Origin: CANIGN01 sp041391385
GTDB lineage: Bacteria > Bdellovibrionota > UBA2428
DNA: 64,000 nt
Direction: 5' to 3'
Assembly: GCA_041391385.1 (NCBI GenBank)
Contig: JAWKOD010000007.1
Span: forward strand, 128,407-192,406
Shown here one piece after another: positions 8,765 through 17,158 of this stretch (its first letter is position 1; every line of letters starts with the position of its first letter). The notes under the pieces were generated by a model that was not told the DNA's origin, did not search any database, and worked only from the letters and a program-made list of their open reading frames with translations. Made by a program: the position numbers and the translations under genes.

Positions 8765-9835
8765 ATGTCTCAAATTGAAATTAAAAATTTAATCAAGAAA
8801 CACGGACAGAATACCATTCTTCATGGCCTAAATATCAGTATTAACTCGGGAGAATTCGTTGTATTCGTTGGCCCCTCTGGCTGCGGAAAATCTACAACAC
8901 TGCGACTCATCGCAGGGCTCGAGGAAATAACAGAGGGCGACATTTCCATTGGCGGCAAAGTCGTTAACACTGTTCCTCCACGTGATCGCGACATTGCCAT
9001 GGTGTTTCAAAATTATGCGCTCTACCCACACATGAACGTGCGCGAAAACATGGCTTTCTCCCTCAAAATGAGAAAAGCCAATCCTGCTGAGATCGACAAA
9101 AAAGTAAAAGAAGCTTCTGAGCTTCTAGGCTTAGATGATTTACTTGATCGTCGCCCCGGACAACTTTCCGGTGGGCAGCGTCAGCGAGTGGCTATGGGTC
9201 GCGCTATTGTGCGTAACCCCCTCGTATTTCTATTCGACGAACCTCTTTCAAATCTTGATGCAAAACTACGCAATCAGATGCGCGCAGAAATTAAAAAACT
9301 ACACGAGCGCCTTAAGACCACAACCATTTACGTTACTCACGACCAAGTCGAAGCCATGACTCTTGCTGACCGCATTGTTCTCTTAAGAAAAGGCGTCATT
9401 GAGCAAATGGGAAGCCCTACAGAGCTCTACAATAAGCCTGCAAATATGTTTGTAGCTTCTTTCTTAGGAAACCCTTCCATGAACTTTCTCACAGCAGAAA
9501 TTCAAAACGGCAAACTCCTTTGCGCAGGTCAAGAAATTGGAAATGTGTCTGATTATAAAATTCCAACTAACTACTCTGAAAATAAAATCGTGATCGGTAT
9601 TCGTCCAGAATGTGTAAAAGATGGAAGCGAAGGCCCTCAATCCATTAATGGAAACTTAGATCTCGTAGAAATTCTAGGAGCCAACACACTTGTGCACTCA
9701 GTTTTATCCAACAAAACGCGCATGATTGGTTTTTCTAAAAAATACGATTACAAAACAAATACTCAAATCAGTCTTTCTTTCGACCCTAAAGACTGCCACC
9801 TCTTTAACCCAACAAGCGAGCAGCGAGTTCTTTAG
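8765..9835 (+). CDS. ugpC: sn-Glycerol-3-phosphate ABC transporter ATPase UgpC (MalK family)
   Basis: 356 residues. It has the full set of MalK/UgpC features: Walker A GPSGCGKST near residue 37, Q-loop FQNYALYPHM, signature LSGGQRQRVAMGRAIVR, Walker B VFLFDEPLSNLD, switch His in YVTHDQVEAMTLADR, and a C-terminal regulatory OB domain (IGIRPE). It powers uptake through UgpAE. It is the first gene of ugpCBAE, with only 3 bases to ugpB. Placement with UgpB and a glycerophosphodiesterase supports glycerol-3-phosphate or glycerophosphodiesters as substrate rather than maltose. Confidence 0.88.
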   Translation: MSQIEIKNLIKKHGQNTILHGLNISINSGEFVVFVGPSGCGKSTTLRLIAGLEEITEGDISIGGKVVNTVPPRDRDIAMVFQNYALYPHMNVRENMAFSLKMRKANPAEIDKKVKEASELLGLDDLLDRRPGQLSGGQRQRVAMGRAIVRNPLVFLFDEPLSNLDAKLRNQMRAEIKKLHERLKTTTIYVTHDQVEAMTLADRIVLLRKGVIEQMGSPTELYNKPANMFVASFLGNPSMNFLTAEIQNGKLLCAGQEIGNVSDYKIPTNYSENKIVIGIRPECVKDGSEGPQSINGNLDLVEILGANTLVHSVLSNKTRMIGFSKKYDYKTNTQISLSFDPKDCHLFNPTSEQRVL

Positions 9836-9838
9836 GGC

Positions 9839-11188
9839 ATGAAAAAGTTTTACCTTGTTCTACTTCTTGCTTTCTTCGCGAGTTGCACAAACTCTAACTC
9901 TGAAACTCAAAGAAAAGACGGGAAACGAGTTATTCGCTTTTGGCATTCAATGTCTGGAGCTCTTCAAGAGAAGCTCAATAAAATTATTGATGGATTTAAT
10001 GCCTCACAAAACGAAGTTATTGTCGAAGGAACCTACAAAGGAAATTACACAGACGCCCTGAATGGAGTTGTCGCTGCATACCGAGGAGGCAAGCAACCTC
10101 ATATTACTCAAGTTTTTGAAGTCGGCACGCAATCCATGATGCAGTCAGGAGCAATCATCCCTGTTGAAGACCTCTTCACCAAGAACGGAATCGACCTCAA
10201 CAAAAGTGACTTCCTTGCCCCTGTACTTGGCTACTACTCTAATCTCGATGGAAAAATGATTTCCATGCCGTTCAACTCTTCCACTCCTATAATTTTTTAC
10301 AACCAAGATCTTCTCGATGAACTCAAAATCACAAAAATCCCCGAGACATGGGATGAGATGTTTGCTGTCAGCAAAGAAATAAAATCTAAATCTCCTTACT
10401 GTGGTCTTGTTTTTGGCTGGCAAAGCTGGACCTTGGTTGAAAACTTTTTAGCCATTAACAATGTCGCTATCGCAAATCCAGAAAATGGATTTCTTGGGCT
10501 TGATGTTAAAATGAATCTTCTCAGCCCAGAGCTTTCCAAAAACATTGCTCGCGTTGCCGAGGCCATTCAGAACAAAGAGTTTCTCTTTGAAGGCCGCCGC
10601 AGCGAAGCTCCAAGACGTTCATTTTTAGCGCGCAAGTGTGTCTTCTTTGTCGACTCATCTTCTTCAATTGGAACTCTTAAAAAAGCCGCTCAATTCAAGT
10701 GGGGCACAGCCTACCAACCGTACCTTAGCGATAGGAAGCCTCAAAACAGCCTTATTGGTGGTGCGAGTCTCTGGGTCATGAAGGGCCATCCGGAAGCAGA
10801 CTACAAGAGTATTGCTGAATTCTTTAAGTTCATCGCTCGTCCCGAAATTCAAGCCGAATGGCACCAAGCTACGGGTTATATACCCATCACACGTTCTTCC
10901 TATGACCTCAGCACATCACAAGGCTTTTACTTAAAAGAACCTCAGCAAGAAACTGCTGTGAAGCAGCTTTTAAGAGGTGAAATGACAAGTAAGTCACGAG
11001 GAATTCGCCTCGGAAACTTCTCCCAAGTACGAGAAGTTATAGAAGAGAATCTAGAGAAAATTTGGGAAGGCCGTTTAACAACCGAAGAGGGACTTAAAGA
11101 AGCAAACGAAGGTGCCAACCTTGTTCTCGATCGTTTTAAACAGTTAAGAAGCAATAACGACAAAGCATCTGAGGAAACGAAGCCATGA
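9839..11188 (+). CDS. ugpB: sn-Glycerol-3-phosphate-binding lipoprotein UgpB
   Basis: 449 residues. The N-terminus LLLAFFASCTNS carries a lipobox, so this is a lipoprotein rather than a free periplasmic protein as in E. coli. Conserved UgpB features include IRFWHSMSGALQ near residue 31, a FNASQNEVIV strand and the YKGNYTDALN segment. It would bind glycerol-3-phosphate or glycerophosphodiesters and deliver them to UgpAE. It lies 3 bases after ugpC and overlaps ugpA by 4 bases (ATGA). Confidence 0.88.
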   Translation: MKKFYLVLLLAFFASCTNSNSETQRKDGKRVIRFWHSMSGALQEKLNKIIDGFNASQNEVIVEGTYKGNYTDALNGVVAAYRGGKQPHITQVFEVGTQSMMQSGAIIPVEDLFTKNGIDLNKSDFLAPVLGYYSNLDGKMISMPFNSSTPIIFYNQDLLDELKITKIPETWDEMFAVSKEIKSKSPYCGLVFGWQSWTLVENFLAINNVAIANPENGFLGLDVKMNLLSPELSKNIARVAEAIQNKEFLFEGRRSEAPRRSFLARKCVFFVDSSSSIGTLKKAAQFKWGTAYQPYLSDRKPQNSLIGGASLWVMKGHPEADYKSIAEFFKFIARPEIQAEWHQATGYIPITRSSYDLSTSQGFYLKEPQQETAVKQLLRGEMTSKSRGIRLGNFSQVREVIEENLEKIWEGRLTTEEGLKEANEGANLVLDRFKQLRSNNDKASEETKP

Positions 11189-12075
11189 TAAAAAAAGCAC
11201 GCTTTGACAACCCAACACTGCCCTATCTTTTGCTAGCGCCACAGCTCCTGATTACTCTTTTATTTTTTATCTACCCTGCTTTTGAGGCCGTACGTCAGGC
11301 TTTCTTTTTAAGCGACCCTTATGGAGCTTTTGCAAAATTTGTTGGCCTCGATAACTTCCTAGTTCTTTTAGGTTCTGCAGACTTCTGGGCCTCTCTATGG
11401 CGCAGTATTGTGCTCGGGTCAGCAACTGCATTTTTAGCTATGAGCAGTGGTCTCTTACTGGCTGTTTTAGTTCTTAGACTCGCAGTTGGAAGAAAACTAG
11501 CTCAATCACTTCTTCTTTGGCCTTATGCACTCGCCCCAGCCGTGTCGGGTGTTTTGTGGCTCTTCTTGTTTCACCCTACCTATGGAGCCTTGGGATACCT
11601 CGTCACCCAAATGGGAATCGACTGGAACCCCGTCCTCAAAGGCAGTCACGCCATGCTCCTCGTAATTATGGCAAGTAGCTGGAAACAGATTAGTTATAAT
11701 TTTGTTTTCTTTTTAAGTGCACTGCAGGCAGTTCCTGCAAGTGTACTCGAAGCCGCCAGTCTAGATGGAGCCGGACCCATTAAAAGATTTTGGATCATCA
11801 CATTCCCGCTACTCTCACCTACAATCTTTTTCTTAGCGACCATGAATATGGTCTACGCACTCTTTGATACCTTTGGCACAATCCACGCAACCACAGAAGG
11901 TGGCCCCGGGGGCGCAACAAAAACTCTTGTTTACAAAGTCTACACGGACGGCTTCGTGGCCCAAGATCTCGGCATGTCAGCTGCAGAAAGCGTTGTCCTT
12001 ATGTTTATGACAATTCTTTTAACTTGGGTGCAATTCAGTCGTTTTGAAAAGAAAGTCAGTTACGGAGCTAAATAG
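11185..12075 (+). CDS. ugpA: sn-Glycerol-3-phosphate ABC transporter permease UgpA
   Basis: 296 residues with six predicted membrane helices. The EAA loop reads EAASLDGAGPIKRFWIITFPLL, contacting UgpC, and the C-terminal TEGGPGGATKTLVYKVY segment is typical of UgpA/MalF-like permeases. It is translationally coupled to ugpB by the 4-base overlap and is followed directly by ugpE, its partner permease. Confidence 0.88.
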   Translation: MIKKARFDNPTLPYLLLAPQLLITLLFFIYPAFEAVRQAFFLSDPYGAFAKFVGLDNFLVLLGSADFWASLWRSIVLGSATAFLAMSSGLLLAVLVLRLAVGRKLAQSLLLWPYALAPAVSGVLWLFLFHPTYGALGYLVTQMGIDWNPVLKGSHAMLLVIMASSWKQISYNFVFFLSALQAVPASVLEAASLDGAGPIKRFWIITFPLLSPTIFFLATMNMVYALFDTFGTIHATTEGGPGGATKTLVYKVYTDGFVAQDLGMSAAESVVLMFMTILLTWVQFSRFEKKVSYGAK

Positions 12076-12960
12076 ATGAAAGAAAAAAACCTCGTACTCG
12101 ACATCATCACCTACACCCTTTTGATTTTAGGAATCGCAAGTATACTGTTTCCGCTCTACTACACACTTGTTGCAGCCACGCACTCACTCGAAGACGTAAC
12201 CCGCATTCCGATGCCCCTATTCCCAGGTGCTGAACTCATGAGCAATATTTCAACAGCATGGAACAAAGCTCAATTGGGCACCAAGCTCATGAACTCTTTT
12301 TGGGTTGCAATTGGCATCACAATTGGAAAAATATCTGTTTCTATACTGAGCGCCTTTGCCGTTACTTATTTTGAGTTCCCCTTAAGGAAATTCTTTTTCT
12401 GGATGATTTTCATAACCCTCATGCTTCCCGTTGAAGTGCGTATTCTTCCAACTTACGAAGTGATGGCAAACGTATTTTCGCCATTAAATGCTATTGGAAG
12501 ACTTTTGGGTGTTCACATTAGTCTTTCGTATAGTTTGCTCGATTCTTTTGGTGGTCTTACACTTCCACTCATTGCGTCTGCCACAGCAACTTTTCTCTTT
12601 AGACAGTTTTTCATGACTCTCCCCGATGAACTCTGCGAAGCTGCTAAAATGGACGGGGCTACGCCCATGCAGTTTTTTAGACAAATTCTTTTTCCTCTCT
12701 CAAAAACAAACATTGCGGCACTTACGGTTATCACTTTCGTATATGGCTGGAACCAATACCTCTGGCCTTTATTGATGACAACTCGTCCGGAACTCAAAAC
12801 AGCCATGTTGGGTCTCAATCAACTTATCCCAACGGCTGAAGAAATCCCGCATTGGAACGTTGCTATGGCCGGTACACTTATTGTACTTCTTCCCCCTGTG
12901 ATTATGGTCTTAGTGATGCAACGATGGTTTGTTAAAGGCCTCGTTGACAATGAGAAGTAA
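12076..12960 (+). CDS. ugpE: sn-Glycerol-3-phosphate ABC transporter permease UgpE
   Basis: 294 residues, six membrane helices. The EAA loop is CEAAKMDGATPMQFFRQILFPL, and NQYLWPLLMT with a C-terminal LPPVIMVLVMQRWFVKGL are characteristic of UgpE. The start ATG follows the ugpA stop with no gap. Its 3' end overlaps the start of the next gene (ATG 12950) by 11 bases, extending the operon into the secreted amidase-like gene. Confidence 0.88.
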   Translation: MKEKNLVLDIITYTLLILGIASILFPLYYTLVAATHSLEDVTRIPMPLFPGAELMSNISTAWNKAQLGTKLMNSFWVAIGITIGKISVSILSAFAVTYFEFPLRKFFFWMIFITLMLPVEVRILPTYEVMANVFSPLNAIGRLLGVHISLSYSLLDSFGGLTLPLIASATATFLFRQFFMTLPDELCEAAKMDGATPMQFFRQILFPLSKTNIAALTVITFVYGWNQYLWPLLMTTRPELKTAMLGLNQLIPTAEEIPHWNVAMAGTLIVLLPPVIMVLVMQRWFVKGLVDNEK

Positions 12961-13501
12961 GCTCCTCAAAGTTACGCTTTTTGGTTTTCTTCTCTTAAAT
13001 GCAAACGAAGCCTCAAGTGCTTCTTGCTCAAAAAAACTAAAAAAAGCATTCACGTCTAGCTTTTTAGCTCATCAGCAAGGCGGCTGCTATCAAGCCAATC
13101 GATGTCAGATGAACGTTTATTACTTTGTAAAAAAAAACAATTACTCAAAAGATTCACGAAGATACAAAGTTTTGCTCCTTACTCCAACTAAAGAAGCCAA
13201 TATCCCCCATGTACAAAGTCTCACTCGCAATGCTTATGGCATCCCTTGGCAGTATCATTTCATCCTTCAGTTTGATGGCCATATTTACGATTTCGATTTT
13301 GGAGATATCCCTACTCCCATTAGTGCCTCAAAATACTTTGAAGCTTTTTACCCCGACACATCTGATTTGCTCATTACTTCCTTTAGCTTTATAGAATACA
13401 TTGAGTTTATGGAAAACGGACTTAGTCTTGAGGACGCTATTGCTGAGACTCAAAGCGCCGCCATTCCTTATTCAGAATTCATTCAAGAGGCACCTCTGTA
13501 A
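12950..13501 (+). CDS. Secreted protein N-terminal glutamine amidase (NTAQ1)-like protein
   Basis: 183 residues from ATG 12950, chosen because it gives a clean signal peptide (KLLKVTLFGFLLLNANEASS) and overlaps ugpE by 11 bases. The mature part lines up with NTAQ1 amidases: RCQMNVYYF with YCEENIW around the catalytic Cys (Cys52 here), WQYHFILQ with WDYHVVLL (His103), and IYDFDFGDIPTP with IYDLDTVLPFP (Asp114). All three triad residues are kept. NTAQ1 deamidates N-terminal glutamine of proteins in the cytoplasm, so a signal-peptide version must act elsewhere, perhaps on peptides or foreign proteins. Its placement inside a glycerol-phosphate operon is unexplained. Confidence 0.6.
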   Translation: MRSKLLKVTLFGFLLLNANEASSASCSKKLKKAFTSSFLAHQQGGCYQANRCQMNVYYFVKKNNYSKDSRRYKVLLLTPTKEANIPHVQSLTRNAYGIPWQYHFILQFDGHIYDFDFGDIPTPISASKYFEAFYPDTSDLLITSFSFIEYIEFMENGLSLEDAIAETQSAAIPYSEFIQEAPL

Positions 13502-13551
13502 CTTAAGTTTTTCATCTTGGCCTGAAGCAGAACTTCTTTTAAAGTATATAC

Positions 13552-13893
13552 ATGCTTGTCATTGCACATCGTGGATACTCAGAAAAATACCCTGAAAACA
13601 CACTCCTCGCCTTTCAAGAAGCTATCAAACTTAGAGCCTCCGCCATTGAACTCGACATTCACTTAACTAAAGACAACGAACTCGTAGTCACACATGATTT
13701 TAAACTTGGTCGTTGCGTCCAAGCATCTGGCACTGTGAACACATATACGCTTTCTGAGCTTACAAGCATGGACGCTGGCTCTTTTAAGGGATCTGAATTT
13801 AAAAATGAAAAAGTCCCGAGTCTGGAGTCAGTTCTCTCTTTGATAAATCACCAATGCCCTCTCAATATTGAGATAAAAAGAAACTCTCCTTAG
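13552..13893 (+). CDS. Glycerophosphodiester phosphodiesterase, 5' fragment (frameshifted)
   Basis: 113 residues beginning MLVIAHRGYSEKYPENTL, the GDPD metal and substrate motif (HRG...PENT), with AIELDIHLTKDNELVVTHD carrying the E-D pair and catalytic His. The frame stops early, just after NIEIK. One extra A in the A5 run at 13875-13879 accounts for this: reading A4 continues as IEIKETLLSPNAYEKMAEK into the fragment at 13913. The intact protein would be about 238 residues, like UgpQ, hydrolysing glycerophosphodiesters to glycerol-3-phosphate for the adjacent Ugp transporter. Confidence 0.8.
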   Translation: MLVIAHRGYSEKYPENTLLAFQEAIKLRASAIELDIHLTKDNELVVTHDFKLGRCVQASGTVNTYTLSELTSMDAGSFKGSEFKNEKVPSLESVLSLINHQCPLNIEIKRNSP

Positions 13894-13912
13894 CCCAAAT
13901 GCCTATGAAAAA

Positions 13913-14266
13913 ATGGCAGAGAAAGTCTTAATTACTTTAAAAGACTACGGAATCAAAGACATACTCTTTTCTAGCTTTGATCACTACTTTCTTAAAATTC
14001 TAAGACTCAAATCAAAAGAAGCTCGTATTGCAATGCTTGACGATAGAGTAGATCAAGGTCCAAAAATTAACGAGGCCAAAGACCTTAAGGCTGAAGCCTA
14101 CAACGTAAACCTTAAGCGCCTCTCAATAGAAAATGTTCATTTCATTAAAGCCGCAGGACTCAAAGTTTTTGCATATACAGTCAAAAACAAACGCGACCTC
14201 GTACTCGCAGATGGGCTCCAAGTAGACGCAATTTTTTCTGATAACCTTGAAGAATGCCTAGCTTAA
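13913..14266 (+). CDS. Glycerophosphodiester phosphodiesterase, 3' fragment (frameshifted)
   Basis: 117 residues in the +1 frame relative to the upstream GDPD fragment, and open from about 13880. It carries the C-terminal half of the TIM barrel: LFSSFDHYFLKILR (the usual SF...L..L segment), GLKVFAYTVKNKRDL (the V..WTVN-like strand) and DAIFSDNLEE at the end (the usual GVDGIITD.P). It has no independent start with a ribosome binding site, so it is the second half of the frameshifted gene rather than a separate protein. Confidence 0.78.
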   Translation: MAEKVLITLKDYGIKDILFSSFDHYFLKILRLKSKEARIAMLDDRVDQGPKINEAKDLKAEAYNVNLKRLSIENVHFIKAAGLKVFAYTVKNKRDLVLADGLQVDAIFSDNLEECLA

Positions 14267-14415
14267 CTAGGCGAATAAAGAGTTTGCTTAACTTGCCCAC
14301 CTTACTTGACGCAAATGAAGGCGCTGTTTACTCAAGTAAAATCAACAACTTATCCCATGTCAAAGAGACTCATAAATTCTGTTAGTTAAATCAAGTTTAA
14401 TTGAATATAGATTTC

Positions 14416-14444
14416 TTGAATCTCAAGTATCACTCACCTATCTA
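14416..14444 (+). promoter_or_regulatory. Putative sigma70-type promoter of pstS
   Basis: TTGAAT at 14416-14421 and TATCTA at 14439-14444 are separated by exactly 17 bases. A strong AGGAGG ribosome binding site at 14460-14465 precedes the pstS ATG. The 14267-14471 gap holds no other clear element; I could not find a convincing Pho-box repeat. Confidence 0.5.
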
Positions 14445-14471
14445 GGGGGGTATCAACCTAGGAGGTTTTAA

Positions 14472-15374
14472 ATGAATTTTAAAAACAAAGTTTTCACAAT
14501 AGTCTTCGCAATGGGAACAAGCCTATCTGTCTATGCCAATACTCAGATGGTTAAAATTGATGGGTCAAGCACTGTGTACCCCATCATCGAAGCTGTTGCC
14601 GAAGAATTCTCTAAAGTTAATCCTAAGATTCGCGTTACAGCAGGTGTTTCTGGAACAGGTGGTGGTTTTAAGAAATTCATCGCTGGTGAAATCGACATTT
14701 GCGATGCTTCTCGCCCCGTTAAAGATTCAGAAAAAGCTGAACTCACAAAAAAGGGAATTAAATATCACGAAGTTAAAGTCGGTTACGACGGACTCAGTGT
14801 CATTATCAACCCTGCAAATACTTTTGTTGATTACCTAAGCACAGAAGAGCTTGCTAAAATTTGGGCTCCCGGTAGCAAAGTAAAAACTTGGGCAGACATT
14901 CGCAGCACTTGGCCAAAAAAAGAGATTAAACTTTACGGTCCCGGCACAGACAGTGGCACATTCGACTTCTTTACTGAAGTTATCAATGGCAAATCACAAG
15001 TAAGTCGCTCTGATTTCACTAAGAGTGAAGACGACAACGTTCTTGTAAAAGGTGTAGCAGGTGACAAATTCGCGCTCGCTTACCTAGGACATGCTTATGT
15101 TGAAGAGAATAAAGACTCTCTTAAAGTTGTCCCTATTGGTCCTTCAAAAGAAAAGGCGATTACACCGACCACTGAAACCATCAAGAACAACACTTATGCT
15201 CCGCTTTCTCGCCCACTCTTTATCTATGTCGCAGACAAAAGCTTAAAGAAACCAGAAGTTAAAAGCTTTATTGAATTCATGCTCAAAAACTCATCTAAAC
15301 TCGTGAGTGAAGTAGGATATGTTCCGTTGACTGACATGGAATATCAAACTGAAACAAAAGTTCTTGCGAGGTAA
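14472..15374 (+). CDS. pstS: Phosphate-binding protein PstS
   Basis: 300 residues with a signal peptide (IVFAMGTSLSVYA). KIDGSSTVYPI near residue 27, AGVSGTGGGFKKF, ICDASRPVKDSE and YGPGTDSGTFDFF are the phosphate-coordinating loops of the PstS family. It is a periplasmic high-affinity phosphate receptor without a lipobox. It has a strong ribosome binding site and heads the pstSCAB operon, 11 bases before the pstC start. Confidence 0.93.
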   Translation: MNFKNKVFTIVFAMGTSLSVYANTQMVKIDGSSTVYPIIEAVAEEFSKVNPKIRVTAGVSGTGGGFKKFIAGEIDICDASRPVKDSEKAELTKKGIKYHEVKVGYDGLSVIINPANTFVDYLSTEELAKIWAPGSKVKTWADIRSTWPKKEIKLYGPGTDSGTFDFFTEVINGKSQVSRSDFTKSEDDNVLVKGVAGDKFALAYLGHAYVEENKDSLKVVPIGPSKEKAITPTTETIKNNTYAPLSRPLFIYVADKSLKKPEVKSFIEFMLKNSSKLVSEVGYVPLTDMEYQTETKVLAR

Positions 15375-15385
15375 TCACAAGACAA

Positions 15386-16287
15386 ATGATCTTACGTTTT
15401 GATTTAAGATCTCGAGCCAAATACATGGAGCGCCTCACAAGGGCGCTCCTTTTTTTAATTACGCTCGTACCACTAACCGTCACTATTCTTGTAGTCGCCA
15501 CCCTTTGTTATCAAAGCTATGTATTCTTTAGCCAAGTTAACTTTATAACTTTCATCACAGATCTTGAATGGGAACCTCTTATAGAGCCCCGCCACTATGG
15601 AGTTCTTCCCCTTGTACTTGGAAGTCTGCAGGTTCTTGTTCTTTCATTAGTTTTTGCACTTCCCATCTCGCTGCTCACAGCTATCTATCTCGCAGAATTT
15701 GCCCCTACGCGAATGCGTAATATTCTAAAACCCGCTCTCGAAGTTATTGCTGGTATACCAACAGTTGTTTTTGGTTTCGTTGCCCTCACAGCCATTACTC
15801 CTTTACTTAAAAATATTTTCCCTACAATTGAAGTCTTTAACTGCTTGAGCGCATCTCTAGTAGTTGCCCTCATGCTACTCCCTATGCTTGTCTCACTTTT
15901 TGACGATGCTTTTCACAGTGTTCCTCGCTACTTGCGTGACTCTGCGTACGGGCTAGGAGCAACGGCCACAGAAGTCATCTGGGGAGTGCTCCTCCCTGCC
16001 GTTAAAGGTCGCTGTACAGCAGCCGTACTCTTATCTGCCTCTAGGGCCTTGGGCGAAACTATGGCCGTTACCCTTGCGGCAGGATCAACGCTCGACTCAG
16101 CATTAACCCGCTTGAAAGCATACAAACGATGACGGCCTATATCGTGCAAGTAAGTCTTGGAGATATGCCCGCAGGTGGCATTGAATCGCTCACCACCTAC
16201 GCTGTAGCCCTTGTGCTTTTTGTGATGTGCTTTTTCTTAAACTCTTTTGGGATCAGACTCATGAAGGGAGATCAACTTGGCGCTTAG
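15386..16287 (+). CDS. pstC: Phosphate ABC transporter permease PstC (frameshifted near its 3' end)
   Basis: The frame from ATG 15386 (or ATG 15425) encodes 248 residues ending at 16132, shorter than usual PstC. It has the PstC EAA-type loop (LRDSAYGLGATATEVIWGVLLPA) and ends abruptly after LGETMAVTLAAGST. The next frame continues with INPLESIQTMTAYIVQVSLGD and a final membrane helix up to a stop at 16285-16287, exactly the expected PstC C-terminus. One base is missing, best placed near 16090 (GG to G gives STARLSINPLESIQ). The restored gene overlaps pstA by 11 bases. PstC forms the phosphate channel with PstA. Confidence 0.85.
15427..15456 (+). terminator. Intrinsic-terminator-like hairpin at the start of pstC
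   Basis: GGAGCGCC pairs with GGCGCTCC (8 bp, GC-rich) around a 7-base loop and is followed immediately by seven Ts, a textbook rho-independent terminator shape. It lies inside the first codons of pstC. It could limit read-through so that PstS is made in excess of the PstCAB channel. Confidence 0.6.
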
Positions 16288-17158
16288 TGAAATTGCAGAC
16301 GCACGCATTCAAAAAAGGAGACAAAAAAACAACTTCTTTAAAACATTAACAATTGCTACTCTTGTCATATCTCTTCTTTGCCTTGCTTTCTTTCTTGTTA
16401 AAATACTTGTCGACGGCCTTCCTTTTTTAAATTTTAATTTTTTAAATTCTTATGTTTCACGTAAGCCCGCTGAAGCTGGCATCAAAGCAGCACTTGCCGG
16501 AAGTTTTTGGATCATGCTTCTCACGGGGCTTTTTAGTATCCCATTAGGAATTGGTTCGGCTGTCTTTATTCAAGAATATCTTCCATCAAAAAGTCGCTGG
16601 AGAAATCTTTTTATTCTCAATCTCTCGAACCTCGCAGGCCTCCCCTCAATCCTTTATGGTCTTTTGGGCTTGACCCTTTTTGCACGAACCTTTGGCTTAG
16701 GTGGCAGCCTCCTCACGGGAGCTCTCACCATGAGTCTTCTCATTTTACCCACAATCGTCATTACCTCTATTGAAGCGCTTCGCTCTGTCCCCAAGAACTT
16801 ACGCGAAGGGGCATTTGCACTAGGGGCACGTAAATGGCAAGTAATTCTTGGCAATGTCCTTCCGAGTGCGCTACCCGGAATACTCACGGGACTCATCCTC
16901 GCCTCTTCTCGAGCTATTGGTGAAGCAGCTCCTCTCATTGTTGTTGGTGGCCTCAGCTTTGTAGCATTTGTACCTCAAACTCCCATGGATCAATTCACGG
17001 TACTTCCCCTACAAATTTTCAACTGGGCGTCTAGACCACAAAAATCTTTTCATGACTTAGCAGCCGCAGGCATTTTAGTGCTGATGGCTATGCTTCTCGC
17101 CTTCAACCTCATTTCGATCCTTTTAAGGTATTACTATGGAAAAAAATCAAAATACTAA
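16277..17158 (+). CDS. pstA: Phosphate ABC transporter permease PstA
   Basis: 293 residues starting at TTG 16277, which has AGGGAG six bases upstream; no better ATG gives a full first helix. It contains the six-helix permease domain with the EAA-type loop LREGAFALGARKWQVILGNVLP and the RAIGEAAPLIVVGG segment typical of PstA. It overlaps the frame-restored end of pstC, and its own end overlaps pstB by 23 bases, so expression is tightly coupled. Confidence 0.92.
   Translation: MALSEIADARIQKRRQKNNFFKTLTIATLVISLLCLAFFLVKILVDGLPFLNFNFLNSYVSRKPAEAGIKAALAGSFWIMLLTGLFSIPLGIGSAVFIQEYLPSKSRWRNLFILNLSNLAGLPSILYGLLGLTLFARTFGLGGSLLTGALTMSLLILPTIVITSIEALRSVPKNLREGAFALGARKWQVILGNVLPSALPGILTGLILASSRAIGEAAPLIVVGGLSFVAFVPQTPMDQFTVLPLQIFNWASRPQKSFHDLAAAGILVLMAMLLAFNLISILLRYYYGKKSKY

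Noticed and set aside
12513..12818. A 101-residue minus-strand frame
   Set aside because: Antisense to ugpE, which has strong family motifs.
14255..14275. GCCTAG-CTTAA-CTAGGC around the stop of the glycerophosphodiesterase
   Set aside because: A 6-bp stem with no T-run is too weak to call a terminator.
14267..14471. Possible Pho box upstream of pstS
   Set aside because: No pair of CTGTCAT-like repeats with the right spacing could be identified.
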